This document shows positions 34,193 through 45,935 of a stretch of 64,000 bases of DNA, piece by piece; the first letter of the stretch is position 1, and each line of letters starts with the position of its first letter. The stretch spans positions 13,180,739-13,244,738 of the forward strand of contig CM065802.1 in the NCBI GenBank assembly GCA_033398695.1. The letters run 5' to 3'. The notes beneath the pieces are model-generated. The model did not search any database and was not told the origin of the DNA. It saw only the letters and a program-made list of their open reading frames with translations. This stretch comes from Orobanche coerulescens. Its lineage: Eukaryota; Streptophyta; Magnoliopsida; Lamiales; Orobanchaceae. Made by a program: the position numbers and the translations under genes.

Positions 34193-36270
34193 CGTAACAC
34201 CTCAAGATATTCGAGGTATATTACGCCGCCGTGAATCCCTATATGGGACCCACTGTGCCGAACAAAGATCGTACTCATCGACTCACATAAACGACAACCA
34301 ACACCATGTCATAAAGACGCAAAATGAATAATCCACCCGGTTCAACCTGGCCAAACATAACATCATCAATCAACACAAACATATAGGCAACAATACAATC
34401 CATTTAACAAGAACTCTTAAGTACTCGAGTACAACTATTAGTTCAAAAGCCACAAAAGATGAAAAGACAAAAAGACATTAAGACGTCACTTATGCACAAT
34501 CATCACGCATGACCATCATCCGTATCGTCCAGGCCCGCCGTCCCGATGAACTCCGACTGAAATTCATAAAACGAATTTCCCCAAAACGGGTCCCAGAGGG
34601 GTTAGCAATTACGCTAGTACAAGTAACTGATGAACAACTTACATCTTACACATATAGTAAATGCATGCAATAAGGAAAACCGCTTCGAAAGCACTCATTT
34701 CCTAAATGCCAATATCAAATCACATTTGTAAAAATACACCACAATTAACCGCGGATCCACCCCTCCGTGGACCCCTACCGAGACCCCGTCGGATCTAACC
34801 CGTAGTGGTTAAAAGCAAGCTCGCGGATCCACCCCTCCGTGGACCCCTACCGAGACCCCGTCGGATCTAACCCGTAGTGAGCATACACACACACCAATTC
34901 TCATACAATACTACTATGTCAAGATTGTAAGTTCATAAGGATACTTGCCTCGATTAAATAGACGACGACACGAACGGAACGGAAGAATCAAGCACGACCG
35001 TGAGGAACCGACGAGAATGAACCTAACGATTCGAATAGTACAATCACAACCACTTCTAAACGATTATGGAAATGGAATACACCCGAAAACCCGCCTACGA
35101 TTCATGTATATTCATACAAAAATAACAACGAGGGCGGACCACAACCAAACCCTCTCGATTTTGCAAAACCATGAAAATATACCATGAATCCGTAGGAAAA
35201 CTAATTATATCAACAAGATTAATCATATTCATCATGAATCCACCAACAAAACGGAACGAATCGGAAGGAAAACCCAAAACCCCCAAATTATCCAAAAGTA
35301 GGGTTCTAAGAGATTTACCGTGGATTAGGACGAAAGATTCGTGTTGATGTTGATATAATACTCCAAGAACTCAAGAAGGATGATGGTTGAGATGATTGGA
35401 GGAAGAAATCGCCAAGAGAACGCCTCGGAATCGCCTTCGCCGCGGAGAGAGGAAGAAATGAGATTTTGTGATTATCTCGGTCAACTCCCTGGTTTATATA
35501 GTTGGGAGTGTTAGCGCACGCTAAAACCTCAAGGTTAGCGTGCGCTAACGGGATAAGATTACAAACTCTACCGTTAGCGTCCCACCCAAAGAGCTGTGTA
35601 ATTAGCCGTTAGCGTGCGCTACTCGATACGTAGCGTGCGCTAATAACTTCTCGGTAGCGCGCTATCGACCAATAGCGTGCGCTACCCGAACATCACCGAG
35701 TCCAAGAGCCAAATGCCCGTAACTCACCCGACCTGCTAGCGTGCGCTACCATACAAGCGTAGCGTGCGCTAACTAGCATCCGATTGAGTTCAAGTAAATC
35801 GCCAAGATCGACAAATACACTAGCGCCATCAACAACTTAACGTGCGCTAGTCTCCCGACATTAGCGTGCGCTAGACAAGATAGCGTGCGCTAAGCCGATA
35901 GTCCGAGGCACAGGGAGTTAAACCGCCACCCCTGTGGTTCACTTCGCTAGCGCCATTTAAGTAAACGTAGCGTGCGCTACAAAGGAACTTCTAGCGCGCG
36001 CTATGCAGAAAAATTAGCGTGCGCTAGGTACAGAACACAAACAGTCCACTACACCAGAATACGAACGAAACATCCAACGGAACACCTCAAAACGCATCAT
36101 AGCAGAGAATGAATCCACGGCAACCCCGAAATGGCGGTTCCGCACAACAATTACAAGAATCAGATCAAAAGATGACGGAAAAGTTACACTGAAGGATACA
36201 CGAGGGTCACTACAATCGAGAATTACACCGAAAATACAATTACAAGGGAAAGAAAAATGCGGATATTACA
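34193..36270 (-). repeat. gypsy 5' LTR
   Basis: A 2078-bp repeat matching 23232-25296, including the TAGCGTGCGCTA box array (about 35516-36027) directly upstream of TATATAAACC (about 35492-35500). The inner end reads CGTAACAC on plus where the partner has TGTAACAC. Differences from the 3' LTR are mostly short indels and block substitutions at CTG, CAG and CCGG sites. Confidence 0.9.
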
Positions 36271-36832
36271 TGCAGTAGGTTGATAAGCTTATTGAAGGTA
36301 GTGATGTGTTTGTTGTCATACTCCAGCCTATACTGGTTCGCTAGTATAAGGTGGAGAGTGTTTTCTGGATCATATCATCTTCTGTGGGGTCGTTTCCACA
36401 GAAATTAAGGCGTGCCTTCAAACGGAGTATATCTTTGTTGAGATCGTTGATCCGTTTATAATCAAGCAAGCGGATTTCATTCCACTGCACGGTCAATTCT
36501 GGCAAGGTATTGTGGATGTTCCCAAAACGGCTCTTAAGGGCATCCCACAGTTCTTTCGGGGATTTTAACTGCAGATATTCCCATCTTAGGCTGGGGTCGA
36601 TCTGTCGCCTAAGGAACATTAATGCACTAACTTTGGTTTTGTCAGACGGTACTTCGCCTTCATTTTCAAAGATAGTAGCACTATAGTCCTTAGCGAGAAA
36701 GGTGGTCTCTACGTTAGAAACCCATCTATGGTACTCAAGTCCTTCTGAGTCCAAGATGTCAAATTCAGGACAAGTTGGATCAGCCATCTTGAGACAAGAA
36801 AAAAAGGAAAATGAGTTTTCACAGTATATCAT
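36271..36832 (-). pseudogene. copia gag, N-terminal half
   Basis: Starts at an ATG at 36830-36832 in some frames or at MADPTCPEFDILDSEGLEYHRWVSNVE (ATG at about 36787), continuing with LRRQIDPSLRWEYLQLKSPKELWDALKSRFG, the typical copia gag (UBN2-like) fold. A frameshift just after TLSTL at about 36345 precedes the gypsy target site TGCAG. The remainder is at 22719-23231. I prefer the MADP start because it matches related gag N-termini. Confidence 0.85.
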
Positions 36833-37947
36833 GAGTACTTTCCATGATAAAATTTTTAATAATGTGGAGGGTTAATATTTTTCAGAACCAAGATATGGTC
36901 AATAAATTACTTTCGATGCTATTGAAGGTGACCAATGAAATTACTTTATCATGGTTCGAGTTGAATTTAGGCAGTAGATGTAAGTCCTCTAAAATCTACC
37001 AATGATGAAGCCTAATTTGCATGCCATATCTATATATGTATGCAAATATATGTATATTTATAGATATAGACACATAATCCTAAGAATATATCTATACACG
37101 TATATATGCAGTCAAAGAGGTGTCTTATGCCGCAATAATTATTAATTCAACGTGAATTTAATTTAATTGAAGTTGCTATAAGCAATTCATTTTAATTTAA
37201 TTAAAATTATTAATGCATCATGCTTTTGGTTTAATTAAGCATAAATAAATTACGGAGTATAAATATGCAATCAAAGATATATAAACAGTCTAAAAATTGC
37301 ACAATGCAGATAGTAGGGTTCGTATGGTGTACTTTACTTCGTGTGAATAGGGGCAGAAAAACCGGACTGGAGAAAAAAAATGACTGCCGAGCGGGTCGGG
37401 CCGGGTCAGCAATCGGGTCGGGTCTGGGTCAACAACCGGGTCGAGTCTGGGTCACGGGCCGATTTTTGTACTGCAGTGGTGGGCTGCGAACGGTTCAGGA
37501 AAATTGCAGCAGGCGGGCGATTGAAATCGGAGCACGGGTCGCGGTGGTTGGAGGCGACAGAGGTAGGTCGCGGTCGGATTTGGATTCACGGTCCGAGTTC
37601 TAGACTGGTGCAGAGACAAGGTGCGGCGGTTGTGAACGAAATCCGAGGGGGATGAGTCGCGGCAGGTCTGGTGAGAGGTGGACGGGCGACGATCTGTTTC
37701 AATCGGGTTCGGGTTGCGGTGGTTCGCGATTAGGGGTGAGTGACCAGGGTTGGTTGCGGTGGTTCTCGGTGCAGGGGGGGCGCGTCGGTCAGACGTGAGT
37801 AAGGTGACCGGTCGCGGTCGGGGGGGTGGTGGCTAGGGTTTTCTGCAGAAAAAACGATTTTTCGTTTTTTTTTTCGGAATATTTGTAGAAAAACGGGAGG
37901 AAAAAAATTCCTTTTTTTGCTTAGTTGGGAACTACGTGCTGATAACA
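36833..37947 (-). other. copia leader between 5' LTR and gag
   Basis: A 1.1-kb untranslated region in the copia orientation. It is unusually G-rich on plus at 37380-37830 (GGTCGCGG and CGGGTCGGG motifs). No ORF of recognisable function. The primer-binding region TGTTATCAGCACG adjoins the LTR at 37935-37947. Confidence 0.5.
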
Positions 37948-38099
37948 TGTTGAATGAAAAATAGTTGAGACAATAAAGTAGGGTAAAAGTTGTGTAATTC
38001 CATTGATAAGATCCCTTTATATAGGGAAAAATACATACAAACAGACCTTAGCGAAATCCTAACTAGGAAAGTCCATAAACTAACAGACTCAGGCACACA
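37948..38099 (-). repeat. copia 5' LTR (short)
   Basis: About 152 bp beginning TGTGTGCCTGAGTC and ending TTCATTCAACA on the minus strand, with a TATA box (CCCTATATAAAGGG, 38014-38027) and the PBS-like TGTTATCAGCACG immediately after. The 3' LTR has been lost, so the borders rest on the TG/CA ends and the PBS. The TATA box points away from the WRKY gene 570 bp to the right. Confidence 0.65.
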
Positions 38100-38229
38100 A
38101 TGAGTATTATTCATTTAAAAAAAAAATCGGTTTTCGATAAAGCCAAAGCGAAGTAGGACCCAATACCTTACCCTACAGACCCCTACACCACCACATTCCC
38201 CACAAAATGGACTTTTGTATTTAAAGCAG

Positions 38230-38666
38230 TTAAAAAGGTCAACTCTACCTACTGGTACCAAAGAGCTTAACCATCTTAACCCTTCCCCTAATCCAACGGC
38301 TCATTTACTACCTTTTGACTTTCATACCCCATTTATCATCAATTCTACCACCGGTTCACCCGTTACCCGGTCCCCACCCATTTCCCTAAATTAAGAAAGC
38401 TGGTCAATGCACTCCTCACTTTTCTCTCTCCAACACTAACGTGGAGTGATATGATTGGCTTCTTACCTTAGACGGCAAGCCGGTCAGAATCGGACTATAC
38501 AGTACATATAACATACATTAAAGAAAGAGAAAGTGCACCATTTTGTTTGTTTGACTCTCTCTTTCTCTCTCCCCCTCTCTTCCTATTTTATCCCCCCTCT
38601 CCTCATTTCAACTTCCTTTGTCAATTCTCTCTCTAGAATTCTTTCTTGTTTAATGGTTTGTGAGAG
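38230..38666 (+). promoter_or_regulatory. WRKY gene promoter and leader with four W-boxes
   Basis: W-box cores (TTGACC/T) occur at 38237-38242 (reverse), 38315-38320, 38402-38407 (reverse) and 38551-38556. A long CT-rich stretch (38550-38640) precedes the ATG, typical of plant leader sequences. W-boxes upstream of WRKY genes commonly mediate auto- or cross-regulation; that is inference here. Confidence 0.6.
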
Positions 38667-40650
<1,984 letters not shown>

Positions 40651-40795
40651 TCTCATTATAAAAAGGAAACCCCATCATCCAACGGCCTGGATCTCACCCC
40701 CACAAGAAACGAAAAAAAAAAAAAGGACCAATTCAATCCTCACCGTCCAACAGCCTCGTCATCGCTGGATGCATGCTCAATTCATTCCATCATCA

Positions 40796-40832
<37 letters not shown>

Positions 40833-41500
40833 GTATCGTGCAAATTCTGGATTTGGTGGGAAATGAATCATGCAAGTAGTGGAATTCTCGTCTTCTTGTT
40901 TAATTTTGAAGCTTTTATTTACTTAATTATTTACTATTAATAGTAATATGATTATTATTATTATATTATTCGATTTGTTTCCAACTTTCAGTTAAATATT
41001 GATTTTTCCACAAGACTTTTTTTTAATAGATATTTTATTTATTATATTTATAGGACAATTTAGTCAAATGGGGAAAATGAGTAAGGTAATTGATGATGGG
41101 TGTGAGTTGGTACTCTACTAGATGCTCACTTTATTCCAACTTTCGGTTAAAATATTAATTTTCCACAAAGACTTATTACCACAACTATTTGTTTATAGAC
41201 GGAATATTTTTGTCGGACAAGTTGGATGGTCGAAGTGTGGAATATAAGGTAAATGGTGTTTAACTGTCATATTTTGAGAAGATATTGTGAAGAATAACTA
41301 GAAGGAAATTTTTGAAAGTGTGATTTTGTTGTGAGATGGAAAAGTAAATGATGAGTAATATTATTTGCCAGTTATTATAAGGAAAAACAATACTGACACC
41401 ATATGAAAATATAATTATTTTTAAAAATGAGTTTCAACTATAGAATCGTTACATACTTCATATCTGAAATAATATTACTCCCATTAGAAACAAATTAGTA
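40651..41500. other. WRKY downstream region
   Basis: Likely contains the 3' UTR. An (ATT)n microsatellite lies at about 40798-40832. From 40880 to 41500 the DNA is AT-rich, with a diverged direct repeat (TTCCAACTTTCRGTTAAATATTgATTTTCCACAAgACTT split near 40978 and 41136). No gene seen. Confidence 0.5.
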
Positions 41501-41584
41501 ATATTTGTTGGTGCACAAAATAATATTTAGTCAACAAATACACATTAAAAACAACATGTTTTCTTATGTTCGGATAAAAAACAT

Positions 41585-42049
41585 TCAGAATTTTCGTTTA
41601 CTAGGCAATTCTATAGATGGGAAACTGTTCAGGGAGATGCGGGATAATGTTACCCCACTCAAGGCGTCGTCAACGATTTGGAGACTGATACGGGATCTAC
41701 CACCAATCATGTTTAATCTCTTATGTAAGCGTGTTCTACTATCCACTGACGATGCCAGGTGTACCTTTTGTGCGTGGGAAACCGGAGTTGCCAGCCACAT
41801 GTTTTTCAACTGCAAATCGACTTGTACGATATGGGTATCCTAATTCGAACGGCTGAACGTGTCTCACCGATTTGAACCGGCACTATTTGTGGTCATTTGG
41901 AGATGGAGAAATATTGAGTAATTCGCCCACCGAAATGGGACTCTTGAAAATTTGTAGGGACTCTTGAAAATTTGTAGATATGATTATAGATAGATTGTGG
42001 AGTTAGGTTCTCGATAAGGTACATCTCTTTTCCCAAAAAAAAAAAAAAT
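41585..42049 (+). mobile_element. LINE 3' fragment (RT zinc-binding domain)
   Basis: The open sequence includes KRVLLSTDDARCTFCAWETGVASHMFFNCKSTCTIW, a C-x2-C...H-x4-C zinc-binding region found C-terminal to reverse transcriptase in plant LINEs (zf-RVT). It is followed by RFEPALFVVIWRWRN-like sequence and an A-run at 42036-42049. The 5' part is missing, as is usual for truncated LINE insertions. The reading frame stops at 41843 but similarity continues past it. Confidence 0.65.
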
Positions 42050-42590
42050 AGAGTGAGAAAAAATCAGAATAAATAAATTATGCGTTTATCCAGCGCCATA
42101 AACACGAACTTGTAATTAAAACGATAACAATTTTAGACGAGCGCATATATTACTGTAATATAGTTGGGAGTAATTTGAGTCCATTAGAATTCTTTCTCAT
42201 CTTCAAAGGAAAAACAAACAATTTTTTTTTCCCTCTCTTTCAAAATGAGGTGAAAACGAGAGCTCAAACAAAAGCCTTTTTACATTCAATGAATATTGAT
42301 ATTGTGTGTTTGTATATAATAATATAATGAAACGTGACGTGTTTAGAACGGTTGACAAATAAGACCATTATTTTAATAAGTGATGCTGGTTGAGGTTGAC
42401 TCTATTGAGACTTTTTCTTTTGGGAGATTTAATTAATAATTATTATTAATTGTTGCCACAACCTACTACTACTAGTTGGTCATGGTTAATCTCCCACTAA
42501 AGATTTGGATATTTTTTTTCTTTATGAAAATAATCGCACACACATAGAATTGTTAGCATATTCGAGAACCGTTCGAGAACTGTCCGATAA
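42050..42590. other. AT-rich intergenic DNA
   Basis: Nothing recognisable beyond short AT-rich repeats. Confidence 0.4.
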
Positions 42591-42594
42591 TATT

Positions 42595-43020
42595 TAGAAT
42601 CGATACTCACCTGAAACGTTAGCGATCCAGATACTGGTATCGAAGTTAGAACCGAAACCGATAAGGATCGAAACCGTTAACCCAGTAAAAAAATCATTAA
42701 CTTTTCGTAAACATAAATTGTACAAAATATTGTATAATGTATTAGTACATATAGAAAAAATAAGTTGAAAATATCTTAAAAACCCCCTACATTCTTGTTT
42801 CGATTATGAGGTTTTGGTGATTATGACTTTTAAGATCCAAGATACCCAAGAACCCGCCCAAAATACACGGGACCGATACCCACCCGAAACGTTAACGATC
42901 CGAATATAAGTATTGAAGTTGGGACCCGCAACCGATAAGAACCAAAATCGATAATACTTGATATCTTAACAGTCCAAACCCGAAAAACAATGCCCGGATC
43001 CAACCGGACCCAGAACAACC
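42595..43020. repeat. Two diverged copies of an ACCGATA-rich repeat
   Basis: 42600-42690 and 42872-42975 share the order CGATACYCACC, GAAACGTTAgCGATCC, RTATYGAAGTT, CGATAAGRA. The motif style (AACCGATAA, GAACC) resembles interiors of hAT MITEs but no ends or TSD were identified. Confidence 0.4.
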
Positions 43021-43141
43021 CTACACACACCTTCTTGTAGGAATATCTTGGTATGCGTATATGCGCTTATGTAATATTGGACCATGTTTGATAATGGTGG
43101 GCGCTCATCCTTTTCTGTTGTTGGAGTTGTCGGGTATTAGC

Positions 43142-43147
<6 letters not shown>

Positions 43148-43178
<31 letters not shown>
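43148..43178. repeat. (TA)n microsatellite
   Basis: About 14 TA repeats. Confidence 0.95.
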
Positions 43179-43179
<1 letters not shown>

Positions 43180-43413
43180 TTATGGTGGAAACACCCTTAA
43201 TATTGAAATCTAGAATCCAATTGCATTATTAACTTATTTCATTGCATATTTGTTATTATTTGTTGCATCAATCTGGTCGTTAGTATATGCAACAAATTAT
43301 GCAATAAAAAAATACATAAATGCATACTCAGCTACAACCGTTAGATCACTAATATCAATGGTTTACAAAAGTTTCTAGATTTCACAAGGTAATTAATTTT
43401 CTTATGATCTATT

Positions 43414-43418
<5 letters not shown>

Positions 43419-43460
<42 letters not shown>

Positions 43461-43463
43461 CGC
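43419..43463. repeat. (TA)n(TG)n microsatellite
   Basis: About 15 TA repeats followed by TG/CG dinucleotides. Confidence 0.95.
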
Positions 43464-43701
43464 GTGTCCGGTATAAATTAATTATTGAAATAATAAAATA
43501 ATAAATAAAATAATTTTTAAAAAATTATTTTGATAGCTACAAATACTATTTCGGGCCGGAAGTTAGTTTTATTATTTTTTAGAAGGTTAATAACCATGAT
43601 CGTATCACTAAGAGTTGTTGTCGAACATGTTCGTAATTATATGATAATCTTTTAAAGTGGTAGATTTGTTTAAATATTTTTTTATTTTTTTCTGAAAATA
43701 T

Positions 43702-44451
43702 TGTTGGTAATTTCATCCTACTCGAATCCACGAGACCTGCGCAGCCTAAACCGCCGAAAGTAACCCAAGTCTGACCGGACAAAACCCGATTTCCAACCGG
43801 CTCGCTATAAACCGAACAGACGGTGACTCAAGGCCGACTCCAGATCTCGACTCCAGGAAGGCCGAGCAGAGGAAGGACGAAAATGTCCCGGTTCAAGATT
43901 ACGGCGGGGCCGGCCCGAACAGCGGCAGACCCGAAGCCGACCTGAACGGCGGGGGACCCGAGGACCGACCCTGTCGGATAGACATCTCCGGAAGTCGGCA
44001 AAGTAGACCCGCATGCCAATTAACGCATGCAGTCACGCCCCTTCCCAAGACACTCCTTATAGGCCGCCACGTGTCCAAGATGTAAATGCAGACTGACAAG
44101 TGTTATGGGCGTATTCCCCAAACATGCGCCAGCTGTCATCTCCCCACTGGCCCAGACTGTCTATATATAGGAGAAATGTACAGTAAAAAAGGATCTTTTG
44201 GAATTCTGAGCATTAAGAAGAGAGAGAAAAAAGAGAGATAAGAGAGATACTGAAAAAGAATAAAAAAGACTTATAATTAACAAGCAAACCGAATAGACTA
44301 AGATACACATTTCGCTCGCTCTATGCTATCAAGAGGTCATTAATAAAATTTAGTGATCAAATATCTTCCACTTTATTTGTTATTTTCTACGTGTCTTCGA
44401 CCCATTTGCCCCGGTCAGTACACGTGACGTTGACCAAATCAGACGTCAACA
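43702..44451 (+). repeat. Tat element 5' LTR
   Basis: 750 bp. A likely TATA box (CTATATATAGGAG) lies near 44160-44172, with a purine-rich AAGAGAGAGAAAAAAGAGAG stretch downstream. It differs from the 3' LTR mainly at CAG, CTG and CCGG sites. Confidence 0.93.
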
Positions 44452-44454
44452 GAT

Positions 44455-44472
44455 TGGCGCTAGAAGAAGGGG
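44455..44472 (+). other. Tat element primer-binding site
   Basis: Starts TGGCGCTAGAAGAAGGGG, three bases after the LTR. TGG pairs with the CCA end of a tRNA. Complementarity may continue into GGCTTGAACC, which looks like the inverse of a tRNA T-arm. The tRNA species was not determined. Confidence 0.7.
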
Positions 44473-44522
44473 CTTGAACCTCCGATAAAAAAGAAAAGGT
44501 ATAGATAGACCCTTCACCAGCA

Positions 44523-45935
44523 ATGTCTCACAACAGTTCAAAAAACCCTCAGCCCGCGACGGAGGAAGAAAACCTCCTTAAAGTGGTTGAATGCTTTAAA
44601 CACCCTGCCTTCCTCCAAGGCATGGCAGCCCTTATGGCGAGAGTTACAGGGGGCGGGACCCTTCAAAAACCCGAGGATCAACTCGAGGCAGAATCTCAGA
44701 CGGCCCGTCCTGCTGCCTCGGGGCGAAGCAGAAAAAGGGCGGCCTCTGATGCCGCCGATCAAAGGGCAGAGAGCCACGGCGAAAGTTCACATCCCTCCCG
44801 GAAAAGTAAGCCTTCACGCCCCCCGTCCGTTTTTGATCGCCTCGGGGCGGGAAGGAAAATCGAGAAGGCAGCACCGGCTCCTACTGTCCATAGTCAGAGC
44901 CGCAAGGAAGAGAAGGCTCACCACCTGTCCCCAAATCCAACGCAAATATTGCCTCCCACTCCGGGCGACAATTCAAGCGAGATCGAGTTCCTAAAAAAGC
45001 GCCTTACGGAGCTCGAAAATAAACAACTCCCGCCATCCCAAAGCTCGGAAGGGCTCAACAGCCAGGAGAGTCCCCTGGCCCCTAGCGTTCTGGCGGAACC
45101 TCTCCCGGAAAAGTTCAAAATTCCTCAAATTCCGCCATATAACGGAGAAACAGACCCTAACGCCCATCTGGGGCATTATAATTCTGGGATGGATCTACAT
45201 GGGTCTCAGGACGCGTTCCGATGCCGCATGTTTTCCCTAACTCTGGGGGAAAGGGCCCAGAGATGGTATCGGACGCTGCCCCATCATTCGGTTCAGACAT
45301 GGGCCCAGCTTTCGGCGACATTCCGGTCCCACTTTATGGGGTCCCTTGTGCGGGTCGCCCCACGCTCATCCATTGCTTCCGTGATCCAGGGGCCGAACGA
45401 GTCCCTTAAAGATTATATATCCCGTTTTAATAAACGGATATTGGAGACGGAGCCCATGTCCGACGATGCGCTGGCCATTATTGCCCAGGCCGGCCTTCAC
45501 AAAAATTCTTTCTTTCGCTGGACGGTGTGCCAGAATGTCCCCCACACCTACCAGGAATTTTTGGAGCGCGCCAGCTCCCACATAGCTGCTGAGGAAGCCA
45601 TGCCGGCGCCAATGTTAGTCATGCCCTCCGATCAGAAAGGATCATATAAGAAGAAAGACGAAAGGCGTGACTACAAAGAGACCCGTCAAGAACCTCGACG
45701 GGAAAATAAAACCCCTGCCTCTTCCTCGGCAGCTCCGGCCACTCAAAGCTATCGCCGGCCCGAGCTCATGGCGAATTTCGCGGAGATATATTCCACTGGA
45801 GCCGCGGCGATATTCGATCAAATAAAAGGCAAAAACTTGCTCCCAGTCCCCCGGCCGATCTATAAAGATCAGAAGGACATGGACCAGACCCGCTTTTGTA
45901 AATATCACGAGTCAGCGGGTCACAACACCGAGTAG
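44523..45935 (+). pseudogene. Tat element gag
   Basis: 470 codons to a TAG at 45933-45935. Residues 1-190 are polar and disordered. From about 195 a retrotransposon gag domain is seen: FKIPQIPPYNGETDPNAHLG, FSLTLGERAQRWYRTLP, WAQLSATFRSHF and ESLKDYISRFNKR. A C-terminal Lys/Glu/Arg-rich stretch leads into FCKYHESAGHNTE, the start of a zinc-finger-like CxxH motif of this lineage. Coding continues in the same frame after the TAG (CRDLVAALI...), so gag and pol were a single ORF now interrupted by a nonsense codon. Gag packages element RNA. Confidence 0.9.

Larger units (their letters stand above)
23232..36270 (-). mobile_element. Full-length Ty3/gypsy chromovirus (Tekay/Del-like)
   Basis: A 13,039-bp insertion flanked by TGCAG (23227-23231 and 36271-36275). 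On the minus strand: 5' LTR 34193-36270, primer-binding site, gag, protease, reverse transcriptase, RNase H, integrase with C-terminal chromodomain-like tail, purine-rich tract and 3' LTR 23232-25296. LTRs begin TGTAATATCC and end GTGTTACA. A CACTA element (29211-33256) sits in gag. LTR copies are very similar apart from many short differences at CAG, CTG and CCGG sites. The chromodomain and integrase layout place it in the chromovirus branch; Tekay/Del is the best guess. Confidence 0.9.
21150..38099 (-). mobile_element. Ty1/copia element, 3'-truncated and split
   Basis: Order on the minus strand: 5' LTR (37948-38099), leader, gag N-terminus (36832-36271), interruption by a gypsy element (23232-36270), gag C-terminus with zinc knuckle (23225-22719), protease (22707-22321) and integrase (22026-21150). 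The element stops inside the integrase C-terminal region; reverse transcriptase, RNase H and the 3' LTR are missing. The gypsy insertion duplicated TGCAG within gag. It is therefore dead, and older than the gypsy element. Confidence 0.8.

Noticed and set aside
37265..37655. Plus-strand ORFs in G-rich DNA
   Set aside because: They lie antisense in the copia leader, overlap each other in different frames and show no recognisable domain.
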